Source: Pontederia crassipes
Lineage: Eukaryota > Streptophyta > Magnoliopsida > Commelinales > Pontederiaceae
Assembly: GCA_030549335.1 (NCBI GenBank)
Contig: CM060193.1
Span: 48,937,891 to 49,001,890 of the forward strand
DNA length: 64,000 nt
Reading direction: 5' to 3'
Shown here: one piece after another, positions 10,681-21,414 of the stretch
How the letters are laid out: the number at the start of each line of letters is the position of its first letter
Position numbering within the stretch: position 1 is the stretch's first letter
Program-made: the position numbers and the translations under genes
The notes under the pieces: generated by a model
Databases searched by the model: none
What the model saw: the letters and a program-made list of their open reading frames with translations, nothing else
Told to the model about the DNA's origin: nothing

Positions 10681-13600
10681 GAGAGACCTTTAGATATTCA
10701 CCAACTTGGTATGTATTCACCAACTGTAATTCAATAATCTTCTATCATACATCAAGTACGAAGGCTGCAATTAAATTATTTCCTTCAATTAATCATTCAT
10801 TCTTATTCTTCAATCATAAAGGTTGCAATTATTTTTAATCTTTAACAATCAATTAATCTTTCTTATACTTCAACCATAAAAGGGTGTAATTTAATATCTT
10901 ATCAATCAATTTTACTTTATCTTCAACCATAACGACTGCCTAATACTTCAACTACGAGGATTGCTTCAACCATAAGAGTTGTCCAATACTTCAACTACAA
11001 AAGTTGTTTCAACCATAAAGATTGTTCAATAGGGCTACTTCAACCACAAAGATTGCTTCAACCATATAGGCTACTTTGAGAGCTCTCCTAATTTTAGATA
11101 CCTTGCATATTTTGTCTTAATTAACATATGACGTCTATCTTTGCTTTCAATTAAACTTTCCTTCTAATGTTAGATGCACAAATCAATCAATAAATCATAA
11201 TCATAGGATCAATATCATCACAATGAAATCATTATCATAATAATATAATTAGATATAAATAATAACATAACCATTACAATTAAACATACTTTAATAACTT
11301 AAAAAATCCCTTTTTCGAACTTCAGAACCCGGATCAGGTGGGATAGAACTCAGGCCAATTCCCTCTAAAGTCAATCATACTCATCTTTCTATAGAACTGA
11401 GGCCAGGTGGGGTGGAACTCGGGCCGGTTCGTCTGATTTTCACACCGATTCCAATTCGATCAAGAGAACCGAGGCGGGGTGGGGTGAAACCCCGACCGGT
11501 TCGTCTGATTTTTATACATATTCTAATTCAATCAACACTACAAAAAAATTGGCGATTAGCGACGTAGTGTAGCGCCTTAAAAAATAGTGACGCTATAAAG
11601 ACGCCACTAGCGCCTCCATTGCGTCTACTTCGCGTCACAAGAATCAGACGCGACTTGCCTCTCGTAGCGTCTCATTCGCGTCTTCTTAGCTACTCAGCGG
11701 GTTGACGTTAACTCTAGCGCAATCGAGACGCTACGTAGATGCGATTATTTCACGCTACGAATCGCAAATGCGCGACAGCACCTAGCGCCGTTCTGGCGTC
11801 GATCACTTTAGATGTGACACTAGCGTCTCATGTCCGAAGACTCTAAAGCGACACTATATGGCGTCTCAAACAAAGGAGACGCTAATGAGACACTACTATA
11901 TATATTTAAACACTATATTATATATACTATATGTCAATCAATAAATTCAATAAATATTATATTAGTATTAATTACACAATTATCAACATATTATCAATAG
12001 CATAATATCAACATATATATATATATGTATTAATTACACAATTATATATATATATTTACATGATAAGAGTGTTCCTAAATATATAATTTGTTACCTATAT
12101 TATTTATGTTATCTATACATATAATATATATAATATCTTAATTATGCATATATCTTAATTATGCGTCTTCTTAGCTATTCAACGGGTTGACGTTAACTCT
12201 CTAGCGCAATTGAGATGCTACGTAGACGCTATTATTTCATGCTACGAATCGCAAATGCGTGGCAGCACTTAGCGTCGTTCTGTCCTCGACCACTTTAGAC
12301 GAGACACTAGCGTCTCATGTCTGAAGACTCTAAAGCGACGCTATATGGCGTCTCAAACAAAGGAGACGCTAATGAGACGCTACTGTATATATTTAAACAC
12401 TATATTATATGTACTATATGTCAATCAATAAATTCATTAAATATTATATTAGTATTAATTACACGATTATCAACATATATATGTATTCATACATATTCTA
12501 ATTCAATCCAACAAACCTATGCTAGGTGGAAAATAACCCGGGCAGGATTGACCTATGATTTTCCAATCTAATTCCATGTTCTCAAAACCTAGGTCGGATC
12601 GTAACTCGAGCCGAATTAATTTGATTCCTTGATCTGATCTCATCTTCATCACGGAACCCGAGCCGAACTATCCGAAATACTGTTTGGATCCTATTCAACT
12701 TTCATTCATCCATTAACATTAATGGAACCCGGGTTGAGCAAATCGAAACTCAGTGCAAATTCTTAACAATCTCTTTGTCTCGCGCTCGGGTTACAGAACC
12801 CAAGACATGCACCTTGCAACCCGGGCCGAGGTCTTATGAACTCGGTCCAGATCAATTTGATTGCCACCCGGATTTCAAGGAATTCGAGCCGGGCAGAGCA
12901 GAACCTGGCGTGTCGGGTTCTGCCACCGTCAGGAAGTCGCCTTTTCAGCACAACTTTTGGTCTTATTTTCTATGCAATTATCCATGTAAATCAATTCATC
13001 ATTCATCCATACAATAGTCAATACTTAGGACAAGAGTCTTAAGGGTCCATATCGCGGAAAACGACGTTATGGGAATCCCCCCAGATACCTAAAGTTGGCT
13101 AAAAAACTAATTGAAATTTTTTGACTGAAAATCTGCACGAATGTTGAACTTTAAACGGTGATTCCTCGTTGTCCATGTATCCAAATGCACGACCAACACT
13201 TGGACGACGATCTCCTATATGAAGGCTTTGAAACTAGTCGTCGGGTGCCCTCTAGAGCGTCTCGATCTGCTTCAAAATGAGAAACAAAGTGAGTCTCGTG
13301 GTGCAAAAATTTTATTTTGTCAATCTGAGTTTCCAGCCACCTTTTAATGTCTATTTATAGAGGTAGCCTAGAGTTCTAACTTCTAATGGGCCTTGGACCC
13401 TTTTAGAATTAATCTTGGCCATCCATCACTAATTAAACCTTTATTAAATATTTAGATTTAATTAAATATGAATTTCACTAATTATTCCATAACCATACTT
13501 AACAAAATCTATCTCTATTCAAATTCCTTTTTATCTCTTTCATAACTTCTTTCAATCAAACTCTACTTCCACCTTTTCCTTCTATTTCCTTCTTTTCTTT

Positions 13601-13923
13601 ATTTTTTGTAATTATTTAATATGATAAGATTTTATCATCTAATTTTTGGAATTATATAATTCCATAATGTTTTATCATCTAATTTTCGGATTAAATGAAT
13701 GAAATATTTCTAAGCCAAAAGACTTTCAATCCTATCCTATTTCGGGGCCCTATATCCATTAAACCTTCTTTTGGACCTCAAATCAAATTGAAACCCCAAT
13801 CTCAATCTAATTATGATTCATACTCCTAATAGGATTTAATTTCTTTTTTTTCAATTTCCCCTTTTATCCATTGCCTTGGTCTAAATTACTTTATTGCCCC
13901 TATTGAAATCTTGAAGTGTTACA
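10681..13923 (-). repeat. LTR-like region on the minus strand (interrupted by CACTA B)
   Basis: On the minus strand the sequence begins TGTAACAC at 13923, a form typical of plant Gypsy LTR starts. It has a TATA box (TATAAATAG, complement of 13351-13359) and then continues left through GC-richer repeated phrases built on acccgggccgag (12500-12960 and 11320-11510). At 10800-11070 there are many imperfect copies of ttcaaccataa with a partner word near gattg. The left end is not defined and no second LTR copy is seen, so it may be a solo or truncated LTR. No coding sequence is recognised; the short open frames near 12.8-13.0 kb fall inside the repeat phrases. Confidence 0.45.
11536..12488 (+). 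mobile_element. CACTA element fragment B with internal 485-bp tandem duplication
   Basis: Starts cactacaaaaaaattgg at 11536, a CACTA terminal repeat, followed by dense copies of a gacgct/agcgtc subterminal word as in the elements at 18351 and 60424. The block from 11678 (gcgtcttcttagc) recurs from 12163, a tandem period of 485 bp, the second copy cut at about 12488. No opposite CACTA end is present. Both sides carry the same 20-bp flank (atacatattctaattcaatc at 11514-11533 and 12489-12508), which is not the 3-bp duplication of normal CACTA insertion. No transposase is encoded. Confidence 0.7.
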
Positions 13924-14825
13924 TAGACAATTTGATTATATTGGTTGAATCTTATCGAACGGTGACAACAATTTCCACATCATAGAAAATAGTTTCTTTC
14001 ACTACTGAGAAAGTCATAATTAGATATGCTTGCTTTCGAAGGTTATTTACTTAATTAAGACAGAACTTTAATATATTTTTTTACATCAAAGAAAATACAA
14101 ATATATTTAAAAAAAGATTTCAAATTAAAGATTCTCAAGCAACCATTTGGTGGGTATGTATTACTTAGGGGTAGGATTTTTTTTTCTAAAAAAATCACAC
14201 AACAATTTGTTTTTGGTCTTTCTGAATTTAAAATTGAAGTCATCTTTGTAGTTTCAGGACTCTTTTAGTGAAACACTCGGTCTAACCACTAAAAAATGTA
14301 ATAATAAAATTCAATTAAGGGAATAAAAATCAAATCAGAGGAGCCCTAATGAAATGTTATAATCAACTCCATCTTTTGATCTCTACCTATATAAACTTTC
14401 CTTGCAATCAAAATCACCTATAACTCTAGCCACAAACCTTTTCCATGTCCTCCCTCTTGTGACCATGTCCTAGGTGACTAGGAGCACACAGACAATCATT
14501 GGAGACATCACTAGAGATATATCAGAATGCCAGGAGGAGATCTAGGTGGGCAGCAACACGTTGGGTTCGCCTACTGCTTCATCTCATGATTTTAACCCCA
14601 TTTCTTCCTCATCCCATGCAGCCAACAAGTACCCAAAGATTTGGTTGTCTCACCTTTGAATTTGGGGAACCCTCAAGGATGGCTTGTGAAAGAATGGAGC
14701 AGGAAGAAATCGAAATGAGGAGAATCTAGGCAGAGAAATGCAATAGAGATAGGTGGATCATTGGATCAATTTTAACCATAGTTGTCCATGATTTTTCATA
14801 GTATCATCTACTAGGGTCATAATAT
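13924..14825. other. Unassigned sequence with TATA-like motif and a 76-codon open frame
   Basis: A TATA-like ctatataaac near 14386-14395 precedes the passage holding the open frame 14499-14729 (+). The predicted peptide (start METSLEIYQNARRR) is basic at its N-terminus and matches no family I recognise. It lies just before a dispersed repeat, so a transposon origin is likely. I treat it as noncoding unless expression shows otherwise. Confidence 0.25.
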
Positions 14826-15577
14826 CGTCTACTATTGTCCGTAATTTGTATCATATGATTATTTTGATCCTAAGAGTTTTATTCCGGCAAAAAATAGAAA
14901 ATCGAGCAGCCAACGTTATTGTTTCGGTGGAATCCCAAAATGGTTGACCGGGTTTGTACATCGGGTGTGTATGTTGTTGAGCAAAACGGAGCAGAACCCG
15001 ACCCAGTTCCATGCCGCCCGACTTGCGTCCATTGCCGATGTGTGTGTAGATGCTGAAACCTGCCCCAGGGTACCCAAGTCGAGTTATTTGCTGGTAGAAA
15101 GCCATAGATCGGAACTCAGGCTAAGCTGTCCTAAACTTGGTCCAAGTTTCGACACATGTTATCACCAGCCTGGGCCGAGCCCGAGTTACACTTTTCCCCC
15201 GCTGCGGTCGAGACACCAACATCATAGAATCCGACCCAAGTTCTATTGAAGTTTTGAATTGATTATCATATTGTTGTTGATCCATGATCAGTTATTCATT
15301 TGATTCCATCAAAATATAATTTATTTTAATAATATTATCTGATTATTGTATCATTGATAATTCATGAATTGTCATATATCTAATTCAACCGATATCATAA
15401 TTTAGAGTATTGCCATTATAGAAAAGTGCCATTTCATATCCTATTAATATGTTACTGATTTATGAGTCATGACCTAAAACCCATGACTATCCTACATTGT
15501 CATTAGACCCAGAATTCTATTAACTTGATTTCATTATCTTAGTGCATTGATGATATATGAGGTTTAACCTCTCTTTG
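14826..15577 (+). repeat. Diverged direct repeat, copy 1 (candidate LTR)
   Basis: This segment and 16838-17552 share order and sequence: tctactattgtcc near the start, a GC-rich centre with cgggtgtgta, ccatgccgc and gccgaaacct-like words, then an AT-rich end with tgatatatgaggtttaa. By eye the two are clearly related but well diverged with indels. Two same-direction copies about 1.3 kb apart suggest LTRs of a short retrotransposon. I did not find convincing TG...CA ends, a primer-binding site or a target duplication. Confidence 0.55.
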
Positions 15578-16837
15578 ATTTCATTGATGATATGATGTTT
15601 TGGTTTTGATTATTATCATTGCATCGTTATGATTAAGTCTCATTTTGTGCGAAGATGATAATCTAATTAATTAAAAATAAAAGCTTGAGTGTCTATGTTA
15701 CTGATTGACAGGAGGTCATTGCATAGCATAGTAGAGGTGAGACATAATTTATCCCGGTTGTACGATTCATCACCATTGTGTAATGAAAGAGGATGTCCTC
15801 CACATTAGAGAGGATGATTGTCGTGATGCACATGATCATTGGCTATTCATGAAGTACATTGCAACGAATATGTTAATCAGTGACATTGTATAGAAATATC
15901 AAAGATATATAAGTCACAACTTCCAATCAGAGCATTGAAACCCATTCAGAGTATAGTATATGGCATCGAAATACAAAGTAAAGTAATCCACAACATTGAA
16001 CTAATTTATACCAATGATCATAATCTCCATCTTATATTATTATTGTTCTCCCACAATGATTGATTCCAATGTTCCTACAAAACTTGATTTTACTCATGAA
16101 CATTGCATCGACCTCTATTCATTGATAATATTAATTAATTCTACTTGATCCTCCTCATCAATATTTCCTAAGGGTTAAGATTTTTCCCATTGTAACTAAG
16201 TTGTTCACAGATGGCATTGCATAGAAATGATGACATTGCATAGATGAACCATTAATCTAGACCATTGTAACCCATTGATCCTAACCAGAGCTTAGGATTG
16301 ATTTATTCCATTGATTCTATTTATAGCATAGTATTGATCTATTTCCTTGATCCTTATCAAATCATGGCATTGTTTACTTTCCATCAATTTTTAATTGATT
16401 ATGATTACGCTGACCTTGTGCTACTTTATTGTTACTACTTATTGATTAGTTTATTATTCATTTATAGGATTGCGAAATTCACGGGTTATTATTTTTCCTG
16501 CATTAATCCTGTAGGTAATCAGAACAAGAACAATGAAAGATGGACTCAAGTGACTGATATTATTCGTGATATGATGTGCACATAGATGGTCCTAGGATAC
16601 TGACCTCATTAGACTTTGACTATTATGTCATAGATGTTTCTTTACTTCATTAGACTTCTGCTCTAGCATATGGGGAATATTGACTTTATGATTCATATTA
16701 GAGATTTTATTGAACTTTCGTAGTTATTGATAATTTATTGAGATTTCCTTGAGTATTCCACTTTATTATTGTTCTAGTCAAAGAACCGGCCAAAGTCAAT
16801 ATTTCAGTCAAAGTATTGCATTCATAGCATTGTCTAC
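15578..16837 (+). other. Noncoding interval between the two direct repeats
   Basis: About 1.26 kb with no family-like ORF. The words cattgcatag and cattgcat recur several times (15720, 15890, 16210, 16230). A 95-codon open frame at 16298-16585 is Tyr/Ile/Leu-rich and unrecognised. If the flanks are LTRs, this would be the internal domain of a TRIM/LARD-type non-autonomous element. Confidence 0.35.
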
Positions 16838-17552
16838 TATTGTCCATAATTTGTTTCGTATGATTATTTTGTTCGTAAGAGGTTTTTTCTACCAAAGCTA
16901 CATCGAAGCAGCTAGCATTATGGTTTCGCCCTAGGTTTGGACAACCCGGGTCGGGTGTGTACATTGTCTGAAAAAATGGCGTGGAACATGACCCGAGTTC
17001 CATGCCGCTCGGCTTGCATCTATCTTCGACATGTGCACAAATGCCGAAACCTAGCATGGAGGCAGGTACTTCTACGACTTGGGTAGAGCTAGCTGTCGGT
17101 AGAAAATCAAAATTGGAACCCGAGGCGAGATCCCCTAAACACGGCCTGAGTTTCGACACCCGTTACTAAGAGACCATCCCGGGGTGAGTCGAGGTTACAC
17201 TCGGCCCGCGCCATAACTGAGACACTAGCATCACAAAACCTGTCCCACATTTTGATCCAACTCGGCCCGGGTTCTTCTGAAGTTTATGCTATGTTTATTT
17301 TTGAATTGATTATCATATTACTTCCATCTAATTCCATCAAAATATAGTTCGTTTTAATATTATTATTTGATTATTGTATCACAGATAATTCATGAATTGC
17401 AATCTATCTAATTCTACCATATTCTGTTAATATGTTACTTATTTATGGGTCATGATCTAAAACCCATGGATACCCTACATTATCATTAAACCCAAAACTA
17501 TATTAACTTGACTTCATTGCCTTAGTGCATTAGTGATATATGAGGTTTAATC
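16838..17552 (+). repeat. Diverged direct repeat, copy 2 (candidate LTR)
   Basis: Same order of blocks as 14826-15577, including cgggtcgggtgtgtac (from 16940), ccatgccgctcgg (near 17003) and the shared AT-rich tail ending near tgatatatgaggtttaa. The open frames on either strand here are shadows of the GC-rich centre. Confidence 0.55.
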
Positions 17553-18350
17553 TTTGTGCAAAATCCAACATATATTTAGTATTGCATTTACTCTTATTCT
17601 GATTCATTTTCTAAAAGCATGTACCTTTTTATAAGCTTATTTATATTAATTTAACAAAAAAATTATAAAATCAAGTATTTTATTTTATATGAAGTAAGAA
17701 AAATGAATTACGACGCCAATGAAGAAAATCACATTCAAATTAGAGTTAATGGAGTCACTGAAAATTAGTGAAATTATTAAGGATTGAAATTTGCCTCAGA
17801 GGTCGTGAAATCACTGCAATAGGACGTTAAAATGCACTTTTTCAATCTAAAAAGCTGTCGAGGTATGACCATGATTAACATCTCACTTTTTGTGCGAATC
17901 GGACACTGTAAGAACCATGAAATACCTATCATGGACCGTGAAAACTCATTCCTAAATTGATTTGGACATTGTTTAAGCCGTGAAAACCATATTATTATAG
18001 GTCGTGATGAAATCAAGATTCGATATTTGGATGAATTTTTCAAAGAATTACAAGTGCGCAAGACTCCTAAATTATATGATCCCAAGATGATTTGGAAACA
18101 TATTATACCTCAGAATTCGGAGTTTGGCATGGTCAAAATATCATAATTAAGTCTTCTACGAATTTTTCTTATTTTGAAAATAAAAGATTTTTTTTCTTAT
18201 CGGATCACATGGAAACCCAAACCCATATAAATAGAGGACATGTACAGCAACTATAAGAGAGGATGCTAGGGCCGACAACTAGAGTTTTCAAGCCTGGAAC
18301 AAAGGAGAACTTCTGAAGAACAGTGAATAAGAATTTTGTTCAGTAGACTC
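17553..18350 (+). promoter_or_regulatory. LTR promoter (U3-like) region interrupted by CACTA A
   Basis: Noncoding, with a good TATA box (tataaata, 18226-18233) preceded by ggaaacccaaaccca and followed by about 115 bp of leader-like sequence that ends where the CACTA element starts. This is the usual build of a plant LTR U3/R. The sequence right of the CACTA element (47046 on) is AT-rich and could be the rest of the same LTR. No protein is recognised here. Confidence 0.45.
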
Positions 18351-19020
18351 CACTACAAGAAAATCAAAGAATAGCGACCCAATGCACTTGATGCTAATGC
18401 GGCGCTATTGAGTCTCTGGAAGTTATAGCGTCACCTTAGCGTCCAAATAGCGCCGACAGCATGCGACGTCGGTAATAGTGGCTATTGGCGTCGCAATAGA
18501 GCCAACAATGGTGGAGACGCTAATAGCGCCGACGGTAGATGCTATCACGACGTTACAAAGACGCGTAGTGTCCGGCTGGGAGCAGTAGATAGACGTCATT
18601 AAGGCGATGTTAAAGTGGCGTTACAGAGGAGGCACTACTCCGACGCTCAAGAGACACTAACATTATGCGTTAGTTGACGCTATTTCGGCGTGAGGCTAAC
18701 ATGATGTTTGTTGTGTCGCCATGAGACGCTAACGTGACGCTAAGGATAATATATTTAATATAGAGTCAACTATGTGGGCGACGCTAATGTGACGCTATGG
18801 AGGCGCTAATTGCATTATTTTTTACCCATTATAGCCATATTTTTTCCCTTCCCACACCATACAATTATATACTGCATATAAATGTATTAATGCATTGATA
18901 TTCATCACAAGCATAATATGAAAACATCATAGACACAATATTTAAGATAAGAATATGAAAAGTAATAAACTGTAACTAACAAACTATATGTATATCTAAT
19001 AATAAGTCTATAAGTAACAA
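18351..19020. repeat. CACTA A left subterminal repeat region
   Basis: After the terminal repeat come many copies, in both orientations, of a word close to gacgct or agcgtc (18351-18810). In CACTA elements such subterminal arrays are the binding sites for the element's TNPA-like protein. The stretch 18830-19020 is AT-rich and without further motif. Confidence 0.75.
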
Positions 19021-19079
19021 AAGTATAGTTTATATCCATGGTTTGTTTCTATCATAGGTTTGGAAGTTATTGTTATCAT

Positions 19080-21230
19080 TTCGGACGTTCGATCCCGATG
19101 TGCTCGGTGCATGGCCTCACGGGGATTGATTCTGTGTCGGAGTCAATCCCTGAATCGCCTGCAATAGTGGAGCCAACTGCTGCGACAGTTGCTGAGACAC
19201 CTGCTGCAATATCTGCTCTGATAGCTACTGTGATAATTGCTGCGATAGCTGCGTCATATCAGGTGCAGCGGATGAGCTCGGAGCAAATGGGCCGTCTGGA
19301 TATCCTCCGCTCCTCCTAGATACCTGAGCGGCTGTGCCAAGGCCATGCAAGTATCCTCTTCGTGTCGTGCCGGCCACCTCGTCCCAAACAGCAGGGTCCT
19401 CTACGAAATAGAAAAATTATACAATCATATAATATATAAATCATATATCAAAAAACACAAATTAAAAACATGAATCCCTTCAAACAAACTACTTGGTGGC
19501 TGAGTACTCTGATTATCTTCGTACTTTTCGCAATTTTCGCATTGACATTCTAAAAAATTTAAACATTGTGCATTTAAAAAATAGTGCACAAACGTCAACA
19601 ACCAAATGAGCATGTGATGAGACTTACCAGAAGCCTACGAATAATGGGCGTGACTAAGTCATTGGTCTTTTGTCTCTTATGCGTAGCCTCATAGACCACG
19701 CGAAAGTCCACGGGACCGCCTTCTTTCTCCTCCTACAATGAAGTTTCAAATTTTATAAAATAAGTATAAGTTAAAAGTTTGATTAATTGAATTTGTATGT
19801 AAATTACCATGCACTGTTGATGCTCATCAAATCGCATCGACCCCCCTATGTGTATGTGGGCCTCGGGATTCGAAAGTCGATTAACTCTTGCCTTTTCCGA
19901 CTTCCTTTATGAACATCAAATACTTAGACTTTCAAAAACTATAAATTTAATAAAAATAATATCAAATTAAACACTTACCATTCCTACATAAGGACTCCCA
20001 AACCGAGCGCCTAATATGCCTTGGGAATCTTTTGTATGCCCTGCTTCAAAGTGAAGCCGACGGACGTGACGACCTTGCGAAACTTGTACAATCGATTTCG
20101 AAGAAGTTTCACAGCGACCTCCTCAAAAGCTCTCCGGATCGACCCTAAACTAAGATCCAGATGAAACTGATTTGCCTCCTATACAATACGTCAAAACTTA
20201 GTAATTTTAAAATAATATAAAACAAAGTATGTAACCCAAATAGAAGATCGTACCATAAAGGCTCGAAAGATGTCAACCCGTACTTGAATTGGGACATCTT
20301 TCTAGGATCCTGCCCCTTCCGACAAGTGGGAAAGAACGAGAGCACTGACATTCCGCACGATACTAGCGGGTATGAAAGTGGTCCTGCCAATTACAAACAA
20401 GAATTACTTTTCAATGATAACAAAAACTATAACAAAATTTCTACAACTTATTTAACTTACGGTCGAACAATATTCTTCTCGGTGACCACCCCATTATCAT
20501 GTAATCCCTCTTCATCTGTCGAAGAGGAATCATCATCCGGAACAGCTAGGGTAGGCTGAGAAAGTCGACATCATCTACGGGCCCTAATACAAAATAAATC
20601 ATTAGTGTCATACCAAATTAAAGTAGTGATAATTGATATATGTATAGTAATGTCTCGCCTCGAGTGATGTCTATCGCTGCATGATCTGTGGCAGTCTACT
20701 CATCAGAATGTGATGAGCCAGGTGCTTGTGCTATCGACTGTGTAGCAACTGACATTATTAAAAATGATTAATGTAATTGAGAAATATAATGTCAATAATA
20801 ATAAATATAACACCTAGGGTAAGATGTCATTCACCAAGGCTAGAATGTGGTGAAGCGTCCGGTAATCTCGGTGGTGACGGTAGCGTAGCAACTGTCATCA
20901 TAAGAAAATACATAAAATTTGCCTCCTGTTTAAAAGTATGGAATATATAAAAAATAACATTGTGTGACATGCCGATCGTCGTCGTGCGATCGAGACATCC
21001 CGACTACGTGCCCCGTCGACGATTGAGCAACTATCACAAAAGCAAAATATTTAGAAAACTCTATCGCCTACTATATGACACGTACCTGGAGTGATACGTG
21101 GAGCCGACCCACCAATGGATCGCCTACTATGTGACGATCTGGCTACGTGCCCATCGGCGGTGGAGCAACTGACATTATTAAAAAATGAATTTAACATTTA
21201 TAACCAACTACCAATAAGCAACTGATAATA
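19080..21230 (-). pseudogene. CACTA A second gene (Transposase_24/TNPA-like), left copy
   Basis: Minus-strand exon-like blocks separated by AT-rich introns. One near 20240-20390 contains FFPTCRKGQD. The next, near 20000-20180, has a conserved RRAFEEVA.. and RNRLYKFRK stretch. A block near 19660-19860 has the GGS.RF.EH and YEATHKR motifs of the plant En/Spm family PF03004. A Gln-rich, probably coiled-coil C-terminus with repeated LSQQL lies at 19140-19265 and carries an in-frame stop. The upstream part (20500-21230) is Pro/Asp/Ser-rich. In CACTA elements this product is thought to bind the subterminal repeats and help the TNP2 transposase. Confidence 0.65.
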
Positions 21231-21414
21231 AATATAATACCTGGTGGTTGTGATGGCTGACTCATCTGGAGTGAACGCCTAGAAGAGCAAGATGACCCAG
21301 ATGCTCGACCTCTGGTAACCATGACTAAAAAAGTAACAATCTTTTATTATTATCGGTAACCATATATAACTAAAAAAATGTAAGAAGGTTGTGTCATTAG
21401 AAGAACTACGGGAT

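Noticed and set aside
11514-12508. Helitron or LINE insertion because of the long flanking repeat
   Set aside because: The left end is a plain CACTA terminal repeat with CACTA subterminal words; there is no poly-A tail or CTRR hairpin end.
12763-13042. Three overlapping frames near 12.8-13.0 kb
   Set aside because: They lie in the acccgggccgag-type repeat phrases of an LTR-like region, and overlap on both strands.
19038-19319. 93-codon plus-strand frame rich in Ala/Ile
   Set aside because: It is the antisense of the Gln-rich end of the minus-strand CACTA second gene.
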